Positions 43,171-51,382 of a stretch of DNA of 64,000 bases are shown here, piece by piece. The notes under the pieces are model-generated. The model had not been told where the DNA came from, ran no database searches, and worked only from the letters and a program-made list of their open reading frames with translations. How positions within the stretch are numbered: position 1 is the first letter of the stretch; each line of letters starts with the position of its first letter. Source of the stretch: JAFGCL01 sp964423835 (GTDB taxonomy: Bacteria; Chloroflexota; Dehalococcoidia; UBA2247; RBG-13-53-26); NCBI GenBank assembly GCA_964423835.1, contig CAYRGJ010000015.1, positions 1 through 64,000 of the forward strand, written 5' to 3'. Position numbers and translations under genes: made by a program.

Positions 43171-43928
43171 CGGTCGCCCCCGGCCCGCTGGTGTATCAGG
43201 CTGGCCATGTAGCCCGCCCCGAAGCCGTTGTCGATATTCACCACCGCCACCCCCGGTGAGCAGCAGTTGAGCATGCCCAGCAGCGCCGCCAGCCCCTGGA
43301 AGCTGGCCCCGTACCCCACGCTGGTGGGGACGGCGATGACCGGCGCCTCCACCAGACCGGAGACCACGCTGGCCAGGGCCCCCTCCATCCCGGCCACGGC
43401 CACCACCACGCTGGCCCCCAGGAGCTGCTCCCTGCAATCCAGCAGGCGATGCAGCCCGGCCACGCCCACGTCGTAGGCCTTCTCCACCCGGCTCCCGACG
43501 GTCTGGGCCGTCACTGCGGACTCCTCGGCCACCGGGATGTCCCCGGTGCCGGCGGTGACCACCAGAACGTATCCCGCGGCCGTGGCGGGGGCGGGCTCGC
43601 CGATCACGATCATTCCGGCCGGCTGGTGGTAGCGGGCTCCCGGCGCCACCCGCCGCACCGCCTCGAAGACATCCGGGGTGGCCTTGGTGGCCAGGGTAGT
43701 GCCCGGGGAGGCCGCCATCCGCTCCACGATGCCGGCCACCTGCTCCGGGGTCTTTCCCCGGCAGAGGATGACCTCGGCGAAACCCCTCCGCAGCTGCCGG
43801 TGATGGTCCAGCCTGGCAAAGCCGATGTCCTCGTAAGGCAGGAACTTCAGCCGGTCCAGTGCTTCGGCCACGCCGATCTCGCCCGACTTCACCATCTCCA
43901 GCAGGCGGCGCACGTCCCCGGAGTTCAC
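43167..43928 (-). CDS. larB: LarB, pyridinium-3,5-biscarboxylic acid mononucleotide synthase
   Basis: A 253-residue enzyme that carboxylates and hydrolyses nicotinic acid adenine dinucleotide in nickel-pincer cofactor synthesis. Its C-terminal part is PurE-like (VVTAGTGDIPVAEE, VVAVAGMEGALASVVSGL, VGYGASFQGLAALLGMLN), and the N-terminal segment (DVRRLLEMVKSGEIGVAEAL) is typical of the family. The GTG at 43928 is preferred to the one at 43937: it overlaps the larE stop as GTGA and has AGGGG at normal spacing. Confidence 0.94.
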   Translation of the reverse strand: MNSGDVRRLLEMVKSGEIGVAEALDRLKFLPYEDIGFARLDHHRQLRRGFAEVILCRGKTPEQVAGIVERMAASPGTTLATKATPDVFEAVRRVAPGARYHQPAGMIVIGEPAPATAAGYVLVVTAGTGDIPVAEESAVTAQTVGSRVEKAYDVGVAGLHRLLDCREQLLGASVVVAVAGMEGALASVVSGLVEAPVIAVPTSVGYGASFQGLAALLGMLNCCSPGVAVVNIDNGFGAGYMASLIHQRAGGDR

Positions 43929-44734
43929 GCCAGCCACCCCTCGTTCATGCTTCCGGTGCGGTAGCCCGCCAGGTCCAGGGCGATGTGGCGGTAGCCCAGC
44001 CCGCCGAAATGACTGATGATCCGGGCCCGTACCGCCTCATCCGCCAGCTTCTCAATGTCCGAGGGCTCCACCTCTATGCGGGCCATGCGGCCGTAGTGGC
44101 GCACCCGGACCTGCCTGGCCCCCAGCCCCCTGATGAAGGTCTCCGCGGCATCGATGGCGGCCAGGGCCTCCGGCGTTATGGGGTTGCCGCACGGGATGCG
44201 CGTCGCCAGGCAGGACTCAGCGGGCCGGCCCCAGCCGGGCAGGCCGGCCTCCCGGGCAGCCTGCCGTATCTCGGCCTTGGTCAGCCCCGCCTCGCACAGC
44301 GGCTGGCGCACACCCATCTCCAGCGCCGCCCTGGCGCCAGGGCGGCAGTCCTGCTGATCATCCAGGTTGGAGCCCTCCGCCACGCAGCGGATTCCGTGCA
44401 CCGCGGCTATCTCCCCCATCTCCCGGAACAGCGCCCTCTTGCAGTGATAGCAGCGGTCCGGGGGGTTGGAGGTGAAACGAGGGTCATCCATCTGGGCGGT
44501 GCGGACCACCAGGTGTTTGACCTTCAGCCGGCCGGCCTCCTTCACCGCGTCCTCCAGGTCCCCGGCCGGCTGGACCGCGGATCCGGCGGTGACCGCCAGC
44601 ACCCGGTCGCCCAGCACCTCCCGGCACACTTCCAGCAGGAAGGCGCTGTCCACCCCCCCGGAGAAGGCCACCGCCACGCTCCCCAGGCCGGCAACCCCCT
44701 GCCTGAGCCGGCCCAGCTTGTCTTCAACAGGCAT
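43925..44734 (-). CDS. larE: LarE, ATP-dependent sulfur insertase for nickel-pincer cofactor
   Basis: A 269-residue PP-loop enzyme with the ATP-pyrophosphatase motif AFSGGVDSAFLL, a CYHCKRALF pair, and SCLATRIPCG near residue 175, the position of the cysteine that donates sulfur in the sacrificial-type enzyme. The second Cys in this stretch and the CYHC pair leave open whether it is the sacrificial or the iron-sulfur type. GGGAG lies 7 bases before the ATG. It is the first of three lar genes and follows a lipoprotein gene by 23 bases. Confidence 0.93.
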   Translation of the reverse strand: MPVEDKLGRLRQGVAGLGSVAVAFSGGVDSAFLLEVCREVLGDRVLAVTAGSAVQPAGDLEDAVKEAGRLKVKHLVVRTAQMDDPRFTSNPPDRCYHCKRALFREMGEIAAVHGIRCVAEGSNLDDQQDCRPGARAALEMGVRQPLCEAGLTKAEIRQAAREAGLPGWGRPAESCLATRIPCGNPITPEALAAIDAAETFIRGLGARQVRVRHYGRMARIEVEPSDIEKLADEAVRARIISHFGGLGYRHIALDLAGYRTGSMNEGWLA

Positions 44735-44757
44735 CCACCACTCCCTTCCCCCGACGT

Positions 44758-45588
44758 CTACTCCAGCGCCTGCTGTATCGGCATACGGGCCCTGGCCGTC
44801 ACGTGCCGGCCGGCCCGGGTCACAGAGATGTCGCTGACGCCGCCCTGGCCACCCCCGTAGGTAAGCATCTCGGCCACGTTGCCCTCCGCCTTCGCGGCCG
44901 CGGCCTCGTCCTCAAAGGCGAAGATCACTGTCATCCGGACGGTCTCCGAGGATTCCTTGGCCAGCGAGTAGCCGATGGCCCGGACCCCCTGGTAGACCTG
45001 GCCGAACTCCTCCCCGCCGGCGAACACCATGGTGGCAAAGCCCGCCGGCAGCCTCTCCGCCAGGCCCCTGACCTCTTCATCATTGTACAGCGATTCCGCG
45101 GCGCCATTGATGGCATCGACGCACTGCTTCACCCGCTCCGCATCCGGCCCGGTCACCAGGCAGCCGGAGCTCACCAGGGCCACCGTGGAGAAGGGCCCTT
45201 CCCAGACAGGCGTCCCTTCCGGGCTGACCTCCTGGTACCCGCCGCCTTCCAGCAGCGACTTCAGCGATGCCAGGTCGAAATGCCCTTCCAGGACGGTCAG
45301 GTAGCTGGCCTGCGCCATGCGGTCCACGTTGTCAGTAGGTATGCCGGCCCTGTCCGCCTCGTCCAGCTGCCCGGCCGCGCTGCGGTACAGCCCCTCCAGG
45401 TCAGCGTCATCGCGCAGCGCCGCCAGGTCGATGAAGGTGAAGCCGCTGGCATCCCCGGGGACCTTCCTGATCATGGCCAGGACGGTGGGCTCTCCTCCGC
45501 CGTCGCCGCACCCCGCCAACAGCAGGACCGCGGCCAGCAAGAAGAGGAATACGAGGCAAATTGGTGAGCCGCTGCGCAGGCGTTTCAT
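44758..45588 (-). CDS. Uncharacterised lipoprotein
   Basis: A 276-residue exported protein. MKRLRSGSPICLVFLFLLAAVLLLAGC is a textbook lipoprotein signal (LAGC), and AAGGAGGG precedes the ATG. The mature part has alternating strands and helices with a repeated pattern of a DxA/SYLTVLEG-like strand (YLTVLEGHFDLASLKSLL) seen in DUF3352-like or stress-type proteins, but I do not recognise the family. It lies between gyrB and larE with short gaps and is probably co-transcribed with both. Confidence 0.72.
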   Translation of the reverse strand: MKRLRSGSPICLVFLFLLAAVLLLAGCGDGGGEPTVLAMIRKVPGDASGFTFIDLAALRDDADLEGLYRSAAGQLDEADRAGIPTDNVDRMAQASYLTVLEGHFDLASLKSLLEGGGYQEVSPEGTPVWEGPFSTVALVSSGCLVTGPDAERVKQCVDAINGAAESLYNDEEVRGLAERLPAGFATMVFAGGEEFGQVYQGVRAIGYSLAKESSETVRMTVIFAFEDEAAAAKAEGNVAEMLTYGGGQGGVSDISVTRAGRHVTARARMPIQQALE

Positions 45589-45625
45589 CGACCCTCCTTC
45601 CGCCGCCTCCCGGGAATGTGCCCGG

Positions 45626-47560
45626 CTAGACGTCCAGGTTGCGGACGCTCTTGGCGTGGGCCTGGATGAAGGCCTTGCGGGGAGGCACCTCTTCCCCCAT
45701 GAGCATGCGGAAGACCTCATCGGCCCGGGCCGCGTCCTCTATCTTCACCTGGAGCACGGTGCGGGTGGCCGGATCCATGGTCGTCTCCCACAGCTGCTGC
45801 GGGCTCATCTCCCCCAGGCCCTTGTACCGCTGCACCTCTACCTTCTTGCTCTTGAGCCGCTGCACCAGCTCGTCCTTCTCCCGATCGGAGTAGACCCAGT
45901 GCTGCTCTTTTCCTCCCTGCACCCGGTACAGGGGGGGCTGGGCAATGTAGAGGTAACCCTGGCATATGACTTCATGCATGTGGCGGAAGAAGAAGGTGAG
46001 CAGGAGCGTCCGGATGTGGGAGCCGTCCACGTCGGCATCGGTCATGATGATGACGCGGTGGTACCTGACCTTGTTCAGGTCAAACTGGTCCGCGATGCCA
46101 GCGCCCAGGCTGGTGATGAGGGCCCGTATCTCCTCGTGGGACAGCATCTTGTCATACGAGGCCTTCTCCACGTTGAGGATCTTGCCTTTGAGGGGCAGGA
46201 TGGCCTGGAAGCGGCGGTCCCGGCCCTGCTTGGCCGAGCCGCCCGCGGAGTCGCCCTCTACGATGAACAGCTCGGACTGGGCCGGGTCCTTCTCGGCGCA
46301 CTCGGCGAGCTTGCCCGGCAGGGTGAAGCCCTCGAGCTGGCCCTTCTTCAGTATCAGCTCCCGGGCCCGGCGGGCGGCCTCCCTGGCCTTGGCCGACGTG
46401 AGGCACTTCTCGATGATGGACTTGGCCTCGTTGGGGTGCTGCTCCAGATAGAACTGCAGCTGCTCGGCCACCACCGACTCCACGTGGCCCCTGGTCTCGG
46501 GATTGCCCAGCCGGCCCTTGGTCTGGCCTTCGAACTGGGGCTCGTTCAGCCTGACGCTGATCACCGCCGTCAGGCCGCCCCGCACATCCTCCCCCACCAG
46601 GCTCAGCTCGTTGTTCTTGTCCTGCTTGATCTTGTGGACGAAGTCGTTCAGGACCCTGGTCAGCGCCGATCGGAAGCCGGTGAGGTGGCTGCCGCCGTCG
46701 ATGGTGTTGGCGCAGTTGGCGAAGGAGACGATGAGCTCGTTGAAGCCGTCGTTGTACTGCATGGCCACTTCAACGCTGGTGCTGTCCACCTTCTGCCCCA
46801 TGTAGATGACGCCGGGATGGACGGTGGCCCGGCTCCGGTTCATGTAGCGGACGAACGAGGCTATGCCGCCCTCGAAGTAGAACGCCGAGTCCTGGCCCGT
46901 GCGCTCGTCGTGTATGGCGATCTGGCAGTTCGGCTGCAGGTAGGCCAGCTCGCGCAGCCTCTGGGCCACGTAGTCGAAGTCGTAGTCCCAGTCCCCGAAG
47001 ATGCTCTTGTCCGGTATGAACTCGGTGACGGTGCCATTGCCCTCCGCCGGGCCGTCCTCCCTCACCGGACCCTGCGGCACCCCGCAGATGTACTCCTGGA
47101 CATAGCGCGTGCCTTCCCGCTCGCTGACCACCCTCATCCAGGACGAGAGGGCATTCACCACCGAGGCGCCGACGCCGTGCAGACCGCTGGACACCCGGTA
47201 GCTCTTCCCGCCGAACTTGGCCCCGGCGTGGAGGATGGTCATCACCGTCTCCAGGGCGGAGACGCCGGATTCGGGGTGGATGTCGACCGGGATGCCCCGG
47301 CCATCGTCCCGGACCTGGACCTTGCCCCCCTCCTGGATGGTGACCTCGATACTGGTGCACCAGCCCGCCATGGCCTCGTCGATGCTGTTGTAGACGATCT
47401 CGAAAATGAGGTGGTGAAGGCCAACGTGGTCGGTGCTGCCGATGTACATCCCGGGGCGGCGGCGGACCGCCTCCAGCCCCTTGAGGACCTGGATATCTTC
47501 AGCCGTATACCTGGAGCTGCCGTTGAGGGTGCTGTCGCTTTCCGCGGGACGATCTACCAT
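45626..47560 (-). CDS. gyrB: DNA gyrase subunit B
   Basis: A 644-residue type II topoisomerase subunit. GHKL ATPase domain: EIVYNSIDEAMAG (N box), DDGRGIPVDIHPESG, GLHGVGASVVNALS; transducer with QTKGRLGN; TOPRIM with IVEGDSAGGSAKQGRDRRFQ and DADVDGSHIRTLL; and the C-terminal YKGLGEMSPQQLWETTMDP. The N-terminal motif reads PGMYIGST, as in several anaerobes. No gyrA, recF or dnaA is nearby, so it is outside the usual replication cluster. An extended -10 promoter lies right in front. Confidence 0.97.
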   Translation of the reverse strand: MVDRPAESDSTLNGSSRYTAEDIQVLKGLEAVRRRPGMYIGSTDHVGLHHLIFEIVYNSIDEAMAGWCTSIEVTIQEGGKVQVRDDGRGIPVDIHPESGVSALETVMTILHAGAKFGGKSYRVSSGLHGVGASVVNALSSWMRVVSEREGTRYVQEYICGVPQGPVREDGPAEGNGTVTEFIPDKSIFGDWDYDFDYVAQRLRELAYLQPNCQIAIHDERTGQDSAFYFEGGIASFVRYMNRSRATVHPGVIYMGQKVDSTSVEVAMQYNDGFNELIVSFANCANTIDGGSHLTGFRSALTRVLNDFVHKIKQDKNNELSLVGEDVRGGLTAVISVRLNEPQFEGQTKGRLGNPETRGHVESVVAEQLQFYLEQHPNEAKSIIEKCLTSAKAREAARRARELILKKGQLEGFTLPGKLAECAEKDPAQSELFIVEGDSAGGSAKQGRDRRFQAILPLKGKILNVEKASYDKMLSHEEIRALITSLGAGIADQFDLNKVRYHRVIIMTDADVDGSHIRTLLLTFFFRHMHEVICQGYLYIAQPPLYRVQGGKEQHWVYSDREKDELVQRLKSKKVEVQRYKGLGEMSPQQLWETTMDPATRTVLQVKIEDAARADEVFRMLMGEEVPPRKAFIQAHAKSVRNLDV

Positions 47561-47569
47561 GTGCTCCTA

Positions 47570-47578
47570 ATTATACCA
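47570..47578 (-). promoter_or_regulatory. Extended -10 promoter of gyrB (TGnTATAAT, perfect)
   Basis: TGGTATAAT on the minus strand (47578-47570) is an exact extended -10. It ends 9 bases before the ATG, so the message would have a leader of at most about 3 bases; an AGGAG 3 bases before the ATG would then not be transcribed in full. This points to leaderless or near-leaderless initiation. Confidence 0.6.
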
Positions 47579-47627
47579 TTTTCCTTCGCGGTCCGCCCCA
47601 CATTATGCACGATTGGGGGGGCCCTGT

Positions 47628-49592
47628 CTATAGCCCCCGCCCGGCCTCAGCCCCGCTGCGGATGGCCTCCAGCCCCCGGCGCGCCCGGGCGGCGTCGCCG
47701 ATCACGTGCACCTCGAAGCCCAAGGCCGCCAGCTGCGGCGACAGCTCGGCCCTGGGCCTCACGCCGCAGGCCAGCACGATGGTGTCGAACGGCCCCAGAA
47801 CCTCGTCGGCCCCGTTCCGGGAGACCGTCACCATTCCTCCGGGCCGGATCTCCCTGATCCGGGTGGACACGAAGGTCTTTATGTTCAGGCCCTTCGTCCG
47901 GTTCATCAGGTGCCAGCGGACGGTGCCCCCCATGTCGGCCCCCACCCGCTGCAGCATCTCCACCACCACCACCTCGCGGCCCCTTCCGGCCAGGAGCTCC
48001 GCCGTTTCCAGGCCGGTCAGGCCCCCGCCGGCCACCAGCACCCGTGGCCCCGCCTCCGCGCCCCCCAGCACGTCCCAGGCGGTGATCACCCCCGGCTGAT
48101 CGATGCCGGGAATGGGCGGCGCCGCCGGCTGCGCCCCCGTGGCCACCAGCACCACATCGGGCCGGGCCTCGGCCACCAGGGCGGGCGTCACTTTCACGCC
48201 GCAGCGGATCTCCACGCCGAGGCGGCCCGCCTGGCCCGCCAGGTAGGAGAGCAGCAGCAGGTGGTCCTCCTTGTGCAGAGGTTTCGCCGCCAGCCGCCAC
48301 TGGCCGCCCGGCTCCGCCTTCTCCTCGTAGACTGTCACCCGGTGGCCCCGGGCCGCGGCTACCCGCGCCGCCTCCAGGCCGGCCAGGCCTGCCCCCACCA
48401 CCATCACCCTCCGCGGCCGCGCCGCCGGGGTAATGGCCATCTCCCGCTCCCGCCCGGCCTCAGGGTTGACGGTGCAGGTGATGGGCGATACCGGGCTGGG
48501 GTCGCCGTCGATGCAGACGTTGCAGGCGATGCAGCGCCGTATCGCTCCAAAGTCGCCCCGGGCCGCCTTGTTGGGCAGCTCCGGGTCGGCCAGGACTCCC
48601 CGGGCGACCGCGATCAGGTCAGCCTGGCCCGACACCAGGACCCGATCGGCGATCAGGGGATCGTCCAGGCGGCCGGCCACAGAAACCGGGACCTTCACCG
48701 CCTCCTTGATGGCCGCCGCCAGGGGCACATTGCAGCCCCGGGGCTGGTCGTAGGGGGGAACGATAACCGGATAGGACCCGTAGGCGCCCCCCGAGACCCC
48801 GATCATGTCGGCCCCCGCCTGCACCAGCAGGGCGGCCGTTTCCCGGGCCATGTCCACGGTGGTCCCGCCCGGCATGTAGTCGGAGCCGTTCATCCGGACG
48901 CTCACCGGGAAATCCCTCCCCGCCCGCTCCTTGATCAGCCCCACGATATCCATCACGAAGCGGGCCCGGTTGGCCACGCTCCCGCCGTACCTGTCCTCCC
49001 GACGGTTGGTCAGGGGCGACAGAAAGCTGCTCAGCAGGTAGCCGTGGCACCCGTGCAGCTCGACCATATCGAAGCCGGCGTCACGGGCCCGGCAGGCGGC
49101 GTCCGCGAACTTCTCCACCAGCCCATCCACCTCTCCGGCGGTCAGCTGGTGCGGGACCTCGTCCCGGGGGGTGAGCGGGATCGGGGAGGGGGCCACCGGC
49201 CGGTAGCCCTGTATCTCCCCGCCCTGGCGCCCCAGGTGCATCAGCTGGATGCCCATCCGGGCCCCGCAGGAGTGGATGAGATCGGTGAACTCCCGGAAGC
49301 CGGGAATGAAGCTGTCGTCATATATGCCCAGCTGAATGGGGGAGGCCATGCTGACGTCCACGATGCCGGGGGTGAGGACGATGAGCGCCAGCCCCCCGCG
49401 GGCCCGGGCGGCGTAGAAGTCCTTCACGGCGTCGTTGGGGACGCCGGCGGTGGCCAGCCGCTCGATCATGGGCGGCATGATCATGCGGTTCTTCAGCTCC
49501 AACCGGCCCACCCTGATGGGGGTGAACAGCATCTGCAGCCGGCGCTGGTCCTGCTCTCTGTCTGCGGGCGGCGTAGCGGGTTTCTCTGTCAT
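47628..49592 (-). CDS. Old-yellow-enzyme/2,4-dienoyl-CoA reductase-type NADH:flavin oxidoreductase
   Basis: A 654-residue three-part flavoenzyme: an FMN TIM barrel (about 20-350; HLGRQGG, the ELHGCHGYLLSSFLSP active-site segment and VSVRMNGSDY), a 4Fe-4S site (CIACNVCIDGD... ITCTVNPEAG), and an FAD/NADH Rossmann part (VMVVGAGLAGLEAARV, then VLVAGGGLTGLETAELL). This plan is shared by 2,4-dienoyl-CoA reductase, trimethylamine dehydrogenase and enoate reductases. Substrate unknown; a role in unsaturated acyl-CoA reduction would fit the CoA ligases elsewhere in the window. Confidence 0.92.
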   Translation of the reverse strand: MTEKPATPPADREQDQRRLQMLFTPIRVGRLELKNRMIMPPMIERLATAGVPNDAVKDFYAARARGGLALIVLTPGIVDVSMASPIQLGIYDDSFIPGFREFTDLIHSCGARMGIQLMHLGRQGGEIQGYRPVAPSPIPLTPRDEVPHQLTAGEVDGLVEKFADAACRARDAGFDMVELHGCHGYLLSSFLSPLTNRREDRYGGSVANRARFVMDIVGLIKERAGRDFPVSVRMNGSDYMPGGTTVDMARETAALLVQAGADMIGVSGGAYGSYPVIVPPYDQPRGCNVPLAAAIKEAVKVPVSVAGRLDDPLIADRVLVSGQADLIAVARGVLADPELPNKAARGDFGAIRRCIACNVCIDGDPSPVSPITCTVNPEAGREREMAITPAARPRRVMVVGAGLAGLEAARVAAARGHRVTVYEEKAEPGGQWRLAAKPLHKEDHLLLLSYLAGQAGRLGVEIRCGVKVTPALVAEARPDVVLVATGAQPAAPPIPGIDQPGVITAWDVLGGAEAGPRVLVAGGGLTGLETAELLAGRGREVVVVEMLQRVGADMGGTVRWHLMNRTKGLNIKTFVSTRIREIRPGGMVTVSRNGADEVLGPFDTIVLACGVRPRAELSPQLAALGFEVHVIGDAARARRGLEAIRSGAEAGRGL

Positions 49593-49666
49593 ACGGCTCC
49601 TGTTCTCGTTTGTCTTGACTTCCCCCCCATGGCTGAAGGGAGGGCCTGGGCGCCTGATATTCCGGA

Positions 49667-50350
49667 TCAGCCTGCGCCACGGCGCCCGGCCTGTCCGGCG
49701 AACGCCTCCCCGAAGAAATCCGACACCAGGGGGGCGATCTTCCCCTCAAACCCCCACCAGAAATGGTCAGCCCCGAAGATCACCTCGCACCGGGCCGGGG
49801 GCCCGGCCTCACCGGCCAGGCGCTTCACCTTGTGGTGGGAGATGAAGCTGTCCTCGGCGCCGCAGATGAACAGCCTGGGGGCCGTCCAGGCCTTCATCAT
49901 CTCCCAGTCGGCATCATCCAGGAAGGGCGAAACCAGGGCCAGGGCCTTCACTCGCTTGTCCCGCAGCGCCACCGGCGCCGCCACCCTGGTACCGAAGGAG
50001 TAGCCCGCCAGCCCCAGGCGCGCCGGGTCGACACCGTCAGCCGACTCCAGGAAGTCCAGGGCCCCCCGTACGTCATCCTGCTCCCCTATCCCGTCTTCGT
50101 GGCTGCCCTCGCTCCGGCCTACCCCGCGGAAGTTGAACCGCAGGGTGGCGATGGACCTGGCGGCCAGGGCCTGGCAGATGGCCGCCACCACGTTGTTGTG
50201 CATGTCCCCGCCGTAGAGCGGGTGCGGATGGCACACGGCCACCGCCGGAAACGGCCCCCCGGACTCCGGCTTCTCGAGGATCCCCTCCAGCACAATGCCG
50301 GACGCGGGGAACCTCACCTGGCTCTGCACCGACTTGGCCCTCTCGGTCAT
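49667..50350 (-). CDS. Alpha/beta hydrolase (dienelactone-hydrolase-like)
   Basis: A 227-residue hydrolase. It begins with a beta-strand stretch and CHPHPLYGGDMHNNVV, a conserved pattern of a short-hydrolase group. The nucleophile elbow is LAGYSFGTRVA, the Asp is in FICGAEDSFIS and the His in FGADHFWWGFEG. The ATG is near the TIGR01777-type gene stop with a 21-base gap. Carboxylesterase activity is likely but unproved. Confidence 0.85.
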   Translation of the reverse strand: MTERAKSVQSQVRFPASGIVLEGILEKPESGGPFPAVAVCHPHPLYGGDMHNNVVAAICQALAARSIATLRFNFRGVGRSEGSHEDGIGEQDDVRGALDFLESADGVDPARLGLAGYSFGTRVAAPVALRDKRVKALALVSPFLDDADWEMMKAWTAPRLFICGAEDSFISHHKVKRLAGEAGPPARCEVIFGADHFWWGFEGKIAPLVSDFFGEAFAGQAGRRGAG

Positions 50351-50371
50351 GTCTCGTTCGCGACCTCCCTC

Positions 50372-51286
50372 TCAATGCAGGATATCTGACAGGGCTGCCT
50401 CCAGGTCAGCGAAGTGAAAGGCATATCTCGCCTGAAGGAGCCGGCCAGGGACCGCCTTCTGCCCGGCCAGCAGCATGTCCGACATCTCGCCCAGGGCCAG
50501 CCGCAGCAGCCACGCCGGGGCCGGCACCAGGGCCGGGCGGCCCATGGCCCTTCCCAGGGACCGGGCAAAACGGGCGCCGGTCACGGGGTGCGGCGCTGCC
50601 AGGTTAAAGGCCCCGGCAGCCGTCTCGCTCTCCATGAGGAACCGGATGGCCCCGGCCTCGTCGGCAATGTGTACCCACGGCACCCATTGACGGCCGGTCC
50701 CCAGCCGCCCACCGGCGAACAGGCGGAAGGGGAGCATCATCCGGGGCAGCGCGCCGCCGCTTGGGCTCAGCACGATCCCCGTGCGCACCACCACCCGCCG
50801 CACTCCCATGGCCTCCACCGCTGCCGTGCCCGCCTCCCATTCCTGGGCCAGGCGGCCCAGGAAGTCCTGTCCCGGGGGAGCGTCCTCGGTGATATCTTCA
50901 TCTCCGCACGGTCCGTAGTAGCCCACGCCTGAGGCCTGCACTACGACTGCCGGCCTGTCCCTGGCGGCAGTGATGGCCTCCACTACGGCCCGCCCGGCAT
51001 CGAGCCGGCTGTCCCTTATCCGGCGCTTCCGCCCGGCGGTCCAGCGGCCAGCGGCGATCCCTTCGCCAGCCAGGTTGACTACAGCCAGGGCGCCATCGGC
51101 CAGCGCGCCCCAGCCGTGGGCGGTGCGCGCGTCCCAGCGCTCCACCCGCACACCCGGCGGCAGGCCGCCGGCGTTCTCCGGGCTGCGGCTGAGCAACACC
51201 ACCTCGTACCCATCCCGGGCCAGCCCGGCGCTCAGGGCCCGCCCGATGAGTCCAGTCCCTCCCGTAATCAAGACCCGTTTCGTCAT
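50372..51286 (-). CDS. TIGR01777-family NAD-dependent epimerase/dehydratase-like protein
   Basis: A 304-residue SDR-type protein. The Rossmann start is RVLITGGTGLIGRALSAGL, the catalytic-type Tyr/Lys region is VGYYGPCGDEDITE, and the C-terminus (about 250-300) is the DUF1731 domain (ALVPAPAWLLRLALGEMSDMLLAGQKAVPGRL). The ATG at 51286 gives the normal family length. In the same frame the sequence is open back to 51397 through an 18-base repeat array, which would add an Ala/Gly/Arg/Gln-rich extension; the ribosome site before 51286 is poor, so this extension cannot be excluded. Confidence 0.86.
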   Translation of the reverse strand: MTKRVLITGGTGLIGRALSAGLARDGYEVVLLSRSPENAGGLPPGVRVERWDARTAHGWGALADGALAVVNLAGEGIAAGRWTAGRKRRIRDSRLDAGRAVVEAITAARDRPAVVVQASGVGYYGPCGDEDITEDAPPGQDFLGRLAQEWEAGTAAVEAMGVRRVVVRTGIVLSPSGGALPRMMLPFRLFAGGRLGTGRQWVPWVHIADEAGAIRFLMESETAAGAFNLAAPHPVTGARFARSLGRAMGRPALVPAPAWLLRLALGEMSDMLLAGQKAVPGRLLQARYAFHFADLEAALSDILH

Positions 51287-51292
51287 TTGACG

Positions 51293-51382
51293 TTCGCCCC
51301 CGGCGACTTGCCTGCCGCCGGCAGCTTGTTCGCCCCCGGCGACTTGCCTGCCGCCGGCAGCTTGTCTGCCGCAGGCTACTTC
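51293..51382. repeat. 18-base tandem repeat between rarA and the TIGR01777 gene, five units
   Basis: Units start at 51293, 51311, 51329, 51347 and 51365; alternating units are identical, so a 36-base unit is also perfectly repeated twice (51293-51328 and 51329-51364). Each unit has a short palindrome (CGCC/GGCG or TGCC/GGCA). The last unit overlaps the rarA stop at 51376-51378. The period is a multiple of three, so the TIGR01777 frame stays open through the array. Confidence 0.88.

Noticed and set aside
45626..47560. Origin of replication near gyrB
   Set aside because: No dnaA, dnaN or recF and no clear DnaA-box cluster is seen around gyrB.
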